Source of the DNA: Deltaproteobacteria bacterium IMCC39524
Lineage (GTDB): Bacteria > Desulfobacterota > Desulfuromonadia > Desulfuromonadales > BM103
Direction: 5' to 3'
Assembly: GCA_029667085.1 (NCBI GenBank)
Contig: JARUHJ010000006.1
Location: 62,001 to 126,000, forward strand
Length of the DNA: 64,000 bases
Below are positions 8,498-16,133 of the stretch, in pieces. The position numbers were made by a program, and so were the translations under genes. Every line of letters starts with the position of its first letter. The first letter of the stretch is position 1. The notes beneath the pieces are model-generated. The model was not told where the DNA came from and made no database searches. It worked only from the letters and a program-made list of their open reading frames with translations.

Positions 8498-9466
8498 CTA
8501 AAGGTTGCGACTGACAACATAGTCAGCCAGGCGAAGCATCGCCTCTTTGGCCGGGCAATCTGCAAATAATGCGAGATGACCCTTGGCTGACTCAATAAGG
8601 AGTTTGGCACGATCACGGGTGTAATCGATCCCATCATAGGAGTGAATCAGACCGACGATGTACTTCAAGTCTTCTTCAGGGAGTGTTTCCTGTTCGATAA
8701 TTCCAGCTATTCTCTTACGTTCTTCTGCGTTGCAGCGCTTCAGGGTATGAATCAAGGGCAAGGTCACCTTGCCTTCGAGGAGGTCGTGCCCACACTCTTT
8801 GCCAAACGCGTCCTGATCGGCGACATAATCCAGGGCATCGTCCATAAACTGGAAGGCAATACCGAGATCCATACCATAAGCAGACAAAGCTTCTTCCTGC
8901 TCAGGAGGACAGGCGCCGAGGAGCGCGCCACAGCGACTCGCCGCGGAAAGGAGCACCGCCGTTTTGTTGCGAACCACTTCGATATAGCGTTCTTCGTCAA
9001 GCTCAACGTCACAGGTACTGATCAACTGCAGGACCTCGCCCTCTGCCATCTGCGTGGTCGCATCGGAGAGAGTTTTAAGAATCTCCAGATTCCCTTCGCG
9101 AACCATGATAGAGAAAGACTTTGCAAAGAGGAAGTCACCGACCAGCACACTGGCCTCATTCCCCCACACAGCGTTTGCGGAATCCTGGCCACGCCTGAGG
9201 ACTGCGCTGTCGACGACATCATCATGCAGCAGGGTTGCCGTGTGAATAAACTCAACGACACTGGCCAGGCCAACATGAGATTCACCCTGGTAACCGGCAA
9301 GCTTTGCGCTTAACAACAGCATCATCGGACGCACACGTTTGCCGCCGCTGGCGAGGACATACTCGCCAACCTTGCGAATCAGAGGAACGCGCGACTCCAG
9401 ATCCTTGCGGAACTGTTCCTCGACGCGCAGGATCTCGTCATTTAAAAGATTGAGCACAAAGTTCAT
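8498..9466 (-). CDS. ispB: Long-chain polyprenyl diphosphate synthase
   Basis: 322 residues, the usual length for a trans-prenyltransferase. The two aspartate-rich motifs that bind Mg-diphosphate are present: D82DVVD86 after LLH, and D209DALD213 after FQFM, followed by FGKECGHDLLEGKVTLP. These enzymes add isopentenyl units to farnesyl or geranylgeranyl diphosphate to make the side chain of respiratory quinones. Chain length (octaprenyl or other) cannot be set by eye, so the ispB symbol is by similarity. It appears to be transcribed on its own. Confidence 0.9.
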   Translation of the reverse strand: MNFVLNLLNDEILRVEEQFRKDLESRVPLIRKVGEYVLASGGKRVRPMMLLLSAKLAGYQGESHVGLASVVEFIHTATLLHDDVVDSAVLRRGQDSANAVWGNEASVLVGDFLFAKSFSIMVREGNLEILKTLSDATTQMAEGEVLQLISTCDVELDEERYIEVVRNKTAVLLSAASRCGALLGACPPEQEEALSAYGMDLGIAFQFMDDALDYVADQDAFGKECGHDLLEGKVTLPLIHTLKRCNAEERKRIAGIIEQETLPEEDLKYIVGLIHSYDGIDYTRDRAKLLIESAKGHLALFADCPAKEAMLRLADYVVSRNL

Positions 9467-9576
9467 AGTTATTGGTAATCCGAAGGGAAAATTATCGCTT
9501 ATCCTAATGAATCCTCACGAAGCATGTCAAAGCTTTTTTCCTTAAAGCGCAAAGGAAATATAACTCACGAAGAGCG

Positions 9577-11073
9577 CTACCCTGAGAGGGGCAAAGAAAC
9601 GGTTAGACGCGCACCACCCAGAAGTGATTTTTGTATTGAGATTTCTCCATCCTGACCTTCGACCAGTTTACGACAGAGAGGCAAGCCCAACCCGGTTCCT
9701 TCGCCATGGGCCTTGGTGGAAAAGAAGGGCTGAAAAACTCTCTCCTGATCTTCAAGTGAGATTCCCGGGCCACTATCATCAACATGGATTCGGGCAGAGC
9801 CAGACACTTTGGAAAGCGTCACTTCAAGACGACCTCTTCCCTGCAACGCCTGTGCGGCATTCAACAACAGGTTGATCATCACCTGGCGAAACTGATCGGC
9901 GTCCGCAGTTACGAATAAATCCTCGTTGACACCAACGATCTTCAGATCGAGGTCTTTAAAAAGCTTCTGCGGCCGAAGTGACGACACCACCTCTTCGACC
10001 AGCTGATTCAATTCAACACGCTCCCGATAGCTGTCCGGAGAACGCGCAAAACCGAGCAAACCACCGGTGATGCGTTTACAACGTCGGCACTCATCGATGA
10101 TGGCAGCAACATCCTCGCGCAAAGGGTCTTCAACCTCCAAATCTTCGAGCAGGAGCTCGGCATGGCCAAGAATAATACCGACAGGATTGTCGATTTCATG
10201 GGAGACTCCCGCCGCCAACTGCCCAATCGCGGCAAGCCGCTCACTGCGCAGCAATTGCGCCTGCATGGTCTGCATCTCTTCGTTGGCAGTGCTCAAAGCA
10301 TCGTTCTTACGGGTCAACTCTGCCCGATTCGCAGCCAGGCTCTCTGCCATATCATTAAAGGCTTGAGCCAGGGTCCCGATTTCATCACGGCTCTCCACCT
10401 CAATACGAGTCCCCAATTCTCCGCGGGTCAGGGAGCGGGCGCCATCGGTCAGGTGGGCAATTGGTCGGGTGATCCGTCTCGCGACAAGGCTGACCATCAG
10501 CAGGCAGGCAAAGAGAGCCGCAATGGCAATCATGACAAAGTAACTGCGTGCTTCCAGAAGTCGTGCATCAATCGAGTCGTATGAGATCAGGTAGCGAACC
10601 GAAATGACCTGTTGGCCGGTCGGTCCGAATGCTGGCTCAATGAGGTCAAGCAGCCGCCTGCCCTCAGAAAGTGTATGGGTGAGCATTGTCGTGCGCTCGG
10701 CGGCAAGGCGGGCAGAGATATCATCCTGATCAAATAAATGCAGATCGAGATCAGGGAAATCTTCAAACGCGCTCGACACATAGAGACGACGGCCGGTTGC
10801 CGAAACCAGGGAGAACTGGACCAGGTCTCGATTCAGACCGAGGAATTCATGCATGTTCGCAATGTCAGCGGGCTCGTCCGGCGGAAATGAACCACGGAAG
10901 CGCTTCAACAGTTCTGGAGTTGCCAACCTGGAGAAAGAGAGGCTCTGACTAAAAAGATAGTCCTCCCACGCTTGCGCCTGGTTGCGCTCCAGAAGCATGA
11001 ACGTGAGCAGCAACAACAAGGCAAGGATGCCACCCGTGTAAAAAAGTAATTTTTTAGCTAAACCAGTTCGCAA
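9577..11073 (-). CDS. Membrane sensor histidine kinase (HAMP-HisKA-HATPase)
   Basis: 498 residues if the TTG at 11073 is the start (GAGGG 8 bases upstream); another TTG at 11088 adds five residues and no ATG is available. TM1 is at about 9-30, a ~150-residue periplasmic domain follows, then TM2, HAMP (RRITRPIAHL), a short coiled coil, HisKA with H292 (GVSHEIDNP), and HATPase with NLLLNAAQAL and GEGTGLGL. No response regulator gene adjoins it. It is divergent from the cbb3 oxidase operon, which may hint at redox or oxygen sensing, but nothing in the sequence proves a ligand. Confidence 0.85.
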   Translation of the reverse strand: MRTGLAKKLLFYTGGILALLLLLTFMLLERNQAQAWEDYLFSQSLSFSRLATPELLKRFRGSFPPDEPADIANMHEFLGLNRDLVQFSLVSATGRRLYVSSAFEDFPDLDLHLFDQDDISARLAAERTTMLTHTLSEGRRLLDLIEPAFGPTGQQVISVRYLISYDSIDARLLEARSYFVMIAIAALFACLLMVSLVARRITRPIAHLTDGARSLTRGELGTRIEVESRDEIGTLAQAFNDMAESLAANRAELTRKNDALSTANEEMQTMQAQLLRSERLAAIGQLAAGVSHEIDNPVGIILGHAELLLEDLEVEDPLREDVAAIIDECRRCKRITGGLLGFARSPDSYRERVELNQLVEEVVSSLRPQKLFKDLDLKIVGVNEDLFVTADADQFRQVMINLLLNAAQALQGRGRLEVTLSKVSGSARIHVDDSGPGISLEDQERVFQPFFSTKAHGEGTGLGLPLCRKLVEGQDGEISIQKSLLGGARLTVSLPLSG

Positions 11074-11182
11074 AGCAAAAACCCTCAAGCATAAATTTGA
11101 CTATCATAATCATACTTTACTCGCATAAATGGAAGCCCAATCTAGCCATTTATCTGACATGTAATAAAAGTACAGACAGGAG

Positions 11183-11211
11183 TTGACAAAAATCCGGCCC
11201 TGCCGTATAAA
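11183..11211 (+). promoter_or_regulatory. Sigma70 promoter of the cbb3 oxidase operon
   Basis: TTGACA, a 17-base spacer and TATAAA: a near-consensus promoter with predicted start near 11218, about 85 bases before ccoN. No FNR-type TTGAT-N4-ATCAA site was found near it. Confidence 0.8.
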
Positions 11212-11303
11212 CAGTACCGTTTTTGTTATATTTAATTAAACCTTGACAATCACACGCTGAACCTTAAACTTTGCAACACATTAATTTGATTTCAGGAGGT
11301 GCT

Positions 11304-12719
11304 ATGGAGAAGCAGAACTACAACTACGCCATTGTGCGCAGCTTTGTCATCTGGAGCTTGATCTGGGGACTGGTTGCGGTACTGGTTGGAGTCATTGTCT
11401 CCTTCCAGATGGTCGAACCGGACCTTAATTTCCCGCCGTATCTGACCTTCGGCAGGCTCCGTCCGATTCACACCAATGCAGGGATCTATGGCTGGGGAGT
11501 CGGCGTCATCTTCGCCACCTTCCTTTATATTGTCCAAAGGCTCTGCAAGACTCCGCTCTGGAGTGACAAACTGGCGAAATTCCAGCTCTACTTCTTCAAC
11601 GCCACGATCATTGCTTCTGCGGTCACACTCCTGCTGGGCTACACCACCTCCAAGGAATACCACGAGATGGAATGGCCGATCGATGTCATGATCGTCATAC
11701 TCTGGGTCGCCTTTGGTCTCAACATCATCATGACCATTCTCAAACGCAAAGACGAGCAGATGTACATCTCGCTCTGGTACATGATGGCATCAATCGTTGG
11801 CGTGGCTATCCTCTTTTTGGTCAATTCAGCGGCAGAGCCGGTCTCCCTCTTTAAATCTTATTCAGCCTATGCCGGCACCAACGATGCCAATGTCGAATGG
11901 TGGTTCGGCCATAATGCCGTGGCCATGGCCTTAACCGCCCCGCCACTGGCAATGTTTTACTACTTCCTGCCGAAATCGACCGGTGTGCCGATCTACAGCC
12001 ATCGTCTCTCGATTATTGCCTTCTGGAGTTTGATCTTCATGTACCTCTGGACCGGCGCCCACCACCTGCTCTGGACCCCGGTTCCGGACTGGATTCAGAC
12101 TTTGGCCATGGGCTTTTCGGTCATGTTGATTGCCCCCTCCTGGGGCAGTGTATTCAACGGCTACCTGTCAATGGGAGGGCAGTGGCACCAGATGCGCGAG
12201 AATTACCTGGTCAAGTTCCTGATTCTCGGCATCACCTTCTACGGCTTACAGACTCTGCAAGGGCCGATGCAGGCAATCAGAACCTTCTCGGCGTTCATTC
12301 ATTACACTGACTGGGTCCCGGCACACATTCACATGGGCACCATGGGCTGGGTCTCGATGATCAGCTTCGCCAGCATCTATTTCATGGTCCCACGTATCTG
12401 GGATCGCGAAGTCTATAGCATCCCATTGGCCAACCTGCAGTTCTGGCTGATCCTGGTCGGGCAATTGATCTGGTCGATCTCCCTCTGGGTTGCCGGTGTT
12501 CTGCAAGCAGGAATGTGGAATGCCATGAACTCTGACGGCAGCCTGACTTACACCTTCATGGAGACCATGGTTGAAATGTACCCCTATTGGTGGGCGCGCG
12601 CCTTCGGTGGAATAATCTACCTGGTCGGCCTGATTATCTTTATCTACAACATCTACATGACGGTCAAAAAAGGCGAGCCAACGGCCGTAACGACTGCAAC
12701 TGCAGAAGGGAGGGCCTAA
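11304..12719 (+). CDS. ccoN: cbb3-type cytochrome c oxidase catalytic subunit I
   Basis: 471 residues from ATG 11304, chosen because AGGAGG stands 5 bases upstream; an earlier in-frame Met at 11271 lacks it. A multi-span haem-copper oxidase with the conserved histidines for the low-spin haem b and the b3-CuB centre in segments HTNAGIYGW, FGHNAVAMALT, HRLSIIAF, TGAHHLLW and PAHIHMGTMGW. It reduces oxygen to water and pumps protons in the inner membrane. It heads a complete cco operon, four bases from ccoO. Confidence 0.96.
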   Translation: MEKQNYNYAIVRSFVIWSLIWGLVAVLVGVIVSFQMVEPDLNFPPYLTFGRLRPIHTNAGIYGWGVGVIFATFLYIVQRLCKTPLWSDKLAKFQLYFFNATIIASAVTLLLGYTTSKEYHEMEWPIDVMIVILWVAFGLNIIMTILKRKDEQMYISLWYMMASIVGVAILFLVNSAAEPVSLFKSYSAYAGTNDANVEWWFGHNAVAMALTAPPLAMFYYFLPKSTGVPIYSHRLSIIAFWSLIFMYLWTGAHHLLWTPVPDWIQTLAMGFSVMLIAPSWGSVFNGYLSMGGQWHQMRENYLVKFLILGITFYGLQTLQGPMQAIRTFSAFIHYTDWVPAHIHMGTMGWVSMISFASIYFMVPRIWDREVYSIPLANLQFWLILVGQLIWSISLWVAGVLQAGMWNAMNSDGSLTYTFMETMVEMYPYWWARAFGGIIYLVGLIIFIYNIYMTVKKGEPTAVTTATAEGRA

Positions 12720-12722
12720 ATC

Positions 12723-13598
12723 ATGTGGGAAAAGAAACCTGTCCTCCTTATCGTTCTGGCGACTTGCGCCATTCTCGTCGGCACTATCGTCACCATGGTA
12801 CTGCCCTTTGCCTGGGTCAACACCGAAGCGGACCGCATTGAGGGAGTGACTCCTTATACGGCCCTGCAGCAGGAAGGCCGCGACGTCTACATCCGCGAAG
12901 GCTGCAACAACTGCCACACCCAGACCGTTCGCCCCCTGGTCTCAGATGTCCTGCGCTACGGTGAGTACTCCAAATCGGGAGAATTTGTTTACGACCGCCC
13001 GTTCCTCTGGGGCTCCAAACGCACCGGTCCGGATCTGGCTCGACTCGGCGGCAAGTACCCCGATGAATGGCACTACAAGCACATGGACTCACCTCGTGCC
13101 ATGGTGCCGATGACCAACATGCCTGACTACGAGTGGATTCGGAATTATCCCCTCGATCCACAGATGATCCAACGCAAGATGGAGACGCTTGATTTCCCCT
13201 ATACGGCGGACGAGATCAAGGCCCTCGAAGGCAAAAACGAAATGGATGCTATCGTGGCCTACATGCAAAAGCTGGGTTCGGACATACCCTGGCGTGAAGC
13301 TACGGAAACAACCATTGTCGGCGAGCTGGTCAACCCATACGCAGAGGCAGACCAAGCAACCATCTCCAGCTGGGCACCATTATTCTCTGACAATTGTGCA
13401 GCCTGTCACGGGTCACGAATGGAAGGCGATATCGGTCCGGAGTTAATCGGCGAGGATTATGATGATGAAATCCTGTTCGAACTCATCTACTCCGGCATCA
13501 CGGATGGCGGCATGCCGAGCTTCTCAAGTCTTGGCACCGACAAGGTCTGGAAACTGACCAACTTCATCAGGAACTACAAAGCCGACGGGGACCAATAA
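12723..13598 (+). CDS. ccoO: cbb3 oxidase subunit II fused to a C-terminal cytochrome c domain
   Basis: 291 residues, longer than the usual ~200 of CcoO. One N-terminal membrane anchor (about 7-30), the CcoO haem motif CNNCH at 61-65 followed by TQTVRPL, and the typical DLARLGGKYPDEWHYKH block. From about 210 a second class I cytochrome c domain is appended, with CAACH at 225-229 and a methionine candidate in GGMPSF. The extra haem would extend the electron path from periplasmic donors to CcoN. Followed by ccoQ and a one-haem ccoP, so this complex would carry three c haems in an uncommon distribution. Confidence 0.93.
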   Translation: MWEKKPVLLIVLATCAILVGTIVTMVLPFAWVNTEADRIEGVTPYTALQQEGRDVYIREGCNNCHTQTVRPLVSDVLRYGEYSKSGEFVYDRPFLWGSKRTGPDLARLGGKYPDEWHYKHMDSPRAMVPMTNMPDYEWIRNYPLDPQMIQRKMETLDFPYTADEIKALEGKNEMDAIVAYMQKLGSDIPWREATETTIVGELVNPYAEADQATISSWAPLFSDNCAACHGSRMEGDIGPELIGEDYDDEILFELIYSGITDGGMPSFSSLGTDKVWKLTNFIRNYKADGDQ

Positions 13599-13599
13599 T

Positions 13600-13740
13600 A
13601 TGGATCTGGCTTCCATTGTCTACCTTGGCGTTACTTTCGGCCTCTTTGTTATTTTTGCCCTGATCGTGATACGGACCTACAACAAAAAGAACAAAGATAA
13701 AGGGGAAGTCGCCAAGTACAACATGCTGGATGACGATTAA
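13600..13740 (+). CDS. ccoQ: cbb3 oxidase small subunit
   Basis: 46 residues, MDLASIVYLGVTFG..., with a single transmembrane helix (about 5-26), a lysine-rich stretch and an acidic end (MLDDD). Starts one base after the ccoO stop. Size, topology and position match CcoQ/FixQ, a small subunit that stabilises the oxidase. The closing YNMLDDD resembles the YRMLDDDDD region of CcoS at 18588. Confidence 0.8.
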   Translation: MDLASIVYLGVTFGLFVIFALIVIRTYNKKNKDKGEVAKYNMLDDD

Positions 13741-13785
13741 ACATTGCCTGTCAAACTCACTGACTTTTGACTAAAGGATATTCAC

Positions 13786-14283
13786 ATGAGCACAACGGAT
13801 CCTCACAACGAAGAACATGCAGACGGTATTGTCGAAGATCGAGAAAAAGCCCCACCGGTCTACTTTAACGTTCTCTTTTATGGGCTGATCATCTGGGGCG
13901 TCGCCTTCATGTCCTTCTACCTCCTCTCTGGATGGAGCTCGGACGCTGAGCTCAAAGAGAAGATGGCGATTCACAAGGGAGAGCAACCGGTACCGCAAGA
14001 AGCCGCAGCACCGGCGCCTGTCCCGGCAGCGGTCCAGGCTCCTGCTGAAGCTGTAGCCGCAGACGGCCAGACGCTCTTCAAGAAGCATTGCGCCGGCTGC
14101 CATGGTGCCAACGGCAAGGGGGCCTTCGGACCTGACCTGTCTGGCGAATACAAGTACGGCAAGACCACCATGGCAGTGCATGAAAGTATCGCCTTCGGGC
14201 GCCCCAAGAACATGCCCGGGTTCGAGCAAAAGCTCTCCCGGGAAGAGATTGACGCGTTGACTGAGTTTATCCTCAGCCTTTAG
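13786..14283 (+). CDS. ccoP: cbb3 oxidase subunit III, monohaem form
   Basis: 165 residues. An N-terminal FixP-like segment with one TM helix (about 27-48), a Pro/Ala-rich linker (EAAAPAPVPAAVQAPAEA), then one cytochrome c domain with CAGCH at 102-106 and a Met ligand candidate in PKNMPGF. Classic CcoP has two haem c domains; here there is one, and the missing one may be represented by the C-terminal domain of CcoO. Last structural gene before the terminator at 14289. Confidence 0.9.
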   Translation: MSTTDPHNEEHADGIVEDREKAPPVYFNVLFYGLIIWGVAFMSFYLLSGWSSDAELKEKMAIHKGEQPVPQEAAAPAPVPAAVQAPAEAVAADGQTLFKKHCAGCHGANGKGAFGPDLSGEYKYGKTTMAVHESIAFGRPKNMPGFEQKLSREEIDALTEFILSL

Positions 14284-14288
14284 AACTT

Positions 14289-14330
14289 AAAAAGCGGCAG
14301 GGGGGAGATCTTCTGCCGCTTTTTGTTTTT
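14289..14330 (+). terminator. Terminator after ccoNOQP
   Basis: AAAGCGGCAG/CTGCCGCTTT stem (14291-14300 and 14313-14322) followed by TTTTGTTTTTT. Separates the structural from the assembly genes. Confidence 0.85.
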
Positions 14331-14348
14331 TCAGAACTGATTCCCCTA

Positions 14349-15668
14349 GTGAAAGACCCGCTCCTAGCTTTGCAACTCCGGGGACACCCCGCGAGCCCCG
14401 GGACAAGCCCCTCAATGCCAGAAGAAACCAGCCACCAGGCACAACCCAGATTGCTATCACCTTGGCGCCGCCGCTGCCAGTGGGCCGTGACCCTGTTATT
14501 GCTACTGACCCCCTGGGTAGAGATCGCAGGCAACAGCTTGATTCGTATAGATATCCCAGAACTGACCCTCTATTTTTTCGGCCAGACGCTCCGCATTGAG
14601 GAGCTTTATTTAGTCTTGATTTTCAGCCTGGCGATGACTCTCGGCTTTCTTCTGACCACCATGTTGCTGGGCAGAGTCTGGTGTGGATGGTTTTGCCCGC
14701 AAACAACCTTGACAGATCTTGCAGAATGGCTAGCAACCCGACTGGGCTTGAAGGGGAAGAGAGGACACAACGAAAAAAGTTTTGCCAAAAAGCTTGCTCT
14801 GCACTCTTTCTACCTTGCCCTGGCCTTCCTCGTTTCGTCGAACCTGCTCTGGTACTTTATCAAACCAATGGACTTCTTTGCCAAGCTGATGACACTGGAG
14901 TTACATTACGCCACCTGGATATGCCTGCTAACTGTAGCAATGATCATCTATCTGGACCTGGCATTGATCCGACGCCTGATGTGCAGTGAATTCTGCCCCT
15001 ACGGTCGCTTCCAGACAGTCCTCGCTGACGACTCGACCCTGGCCCTGCACCTGCCAACGACTGAGTTGGAGCGTTGTATCAAATGCCATTCCTGCGTGCG
15101 GGTCTGTCCTATGCAGATTGACATTCGTGATGGCTACCAGGTTGAATGTATTAACTGCGGCCGCTGCCTTGACGCTTGCTGTCAGGTCATGGCCAAGCGC
15201 AACCAACCGGGCCTGATCAGCTATACCTTTGGCACCGAGGGCAAAGGCGTAAAAGCACTCTTAAACCTGCGCACCCTGCTGTTAAGCATGGTCACCCTGA
15301 CGCTTGTGGCCATACTCTTTTTTGCCGCCCATCAACGTCCAGAGGCCTCGCTCAAGATAGCAGTCTCTCATATGGCATCAAGTCGGACGTTGAAAGATGG
15401 TAAGCGCGCCACCTTTTTCAATGCCTGGGTCAACAATCGCAGCAACAGCTCGGCGACCTATGCTATCAAAGCAAGACAGGCAGATAGTGGAACGGCATTG
15501 ACTCTGAAGGGGCGGACCAGTCAACTCAGTATGCAGGCAGGCGAGAACCTGCGTGTTGACTTTGTACTGGTAACAGCTGTTCCCAAAACCCGATTAGATG
15601 TAGAATTCATCCTATTGGATCAAAACGGACAAGAATTGGCTGTCAGCCAGGCTTACATCGAGGAATAA
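14349..15668 (+). CDS. ccoG: cbb3 oxidase assembly ferredoxin (RdxA/FixG family)
   Basis: 439 residues from a GTG at 14349; an ATG at 14415 is an alternative, and neither has a strong Shine-Dalgarno. N-terminal membrane helices enclose CGWFCPQT; a second cysteine block is CSEFCPYGRF; then two 4Fe-4S clusters (CIKCHSCVRVCP and CINCGRCLDAC), another TM helix and a C-terminal immunoglobulin-like FixG domain. CcoG is a cupric reductase that feeds Cu(I) to CuB assembly. First gene of the ccoG-H-I-S group, nine bases ahead of ccoH. Confidence 0.92.
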   Translation: MKDPLLALQLRGHPASPGTSPSMPEETSHQAQPRLLSPWRRRCQWAVTLLLLLTPWVEIAGNSLIRIDIPELTLYFFGQTLRIEELYLVLIFSLAMTLGFLLTTMLLGRVWCGWFCPQTTLTDLAEWLATRLGLKGKRGHNEKSFAKKLALHSFYLALAFLVSSNLLWYFIKPMDFFAKLMTLELHYATWICLLTVAMIIYLDLALIRRLMCSEFCPYGRFQTVLADDSTLALHLPTTELERCIKCHSCVRVCPMQIDIRDGYQVECINCGRCLDACCQVMAKRNQPGLISYTFGTEGKGVKALLNLRTLLLSMVTLTLVAILFFAAHQRPEASLKIAVSHMASSRTLKDGKRATFFNAWVNNRSNSSATYAIKARQADSGTALTLKGRTSQLSMQAGENLRVDFVLVTAVPKTRLDVEFILLDQNGQELAVSQAYIEE

Positions 15669-15676
15669 TAAGCGTA

Positions 15677-16129
15677 ATGACGACAAAGAAAAACTCCTAC
15701 CCTCTTTTCATAGTCCTCTTGATCTGCTGCTTTCTCGGCTTTTCCGCTTGGTCGGCCATGCGGGCCATTGACGCGGGGCCCGAGGTCACCGACGCCGACT
15801 ATTACAGCAAAGGCCTGAAGTACAGTTCAACCGTACTGGAAAAAAGAGCTGCAGCGGTGCTTGGCTGGAAGGTTGAAACGCAACTGATCGGGCGCACCCT
15901 TGAATTTCGTTTGAGTGATAAAGAGGGAAACCCGGTCGAAACAGCCAACGGCGATATTTTTCTCTACCTGGCCGGGTCAACAGCAAGCAAGCAGCATCCC
16001 TTACAGGAGACTGAACCGGGGGTCTACATTTTCAACCTGACTGCCGGTATGACAGGTGAAATGAACGCACGGCTGGAATTCGAGCATCAGGGCGCACGGA
16101 TTAACAGACAACTGCTTCTCAATCTGTAA
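15677..16129 (+). CDS. ccoH: cbb3 oxidase assembly protein FixH/CcoH family
   Basis: 150 residues with one N-terminal TM helix (about 9-29) followed by a periplasmic beta domain. The DADYYSKGLKY segment is the family hallmark. CcoH stabilises early oxidase assembly intermediates and associates with CcoN. It sits between ccoG and ccoI with gaps of 8 and 4 bases, a typical order. Confidence 0.9.
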   Translation: MTTKKNSYPLFIVLLICCFLGFSAWSAMRAIDAGPEVTDADYYSKGLKYSSTVLEKRAAAVLGWKVETQLIGRTLEFRLSDKEGNPVETANGDIFLYLAGSTASKQHPLQETEPGVYIFNLTAGMTGEMNARLEFEHQGARINRQLLLNL

Positions 16130-16133
16130 ACTT

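Noticed and set aside
11089-11303. FNR box upstream of the cbb3 operon
   Set aside because: No TTGAT-N4-ATCAA site or near match at a sensible distance was found.
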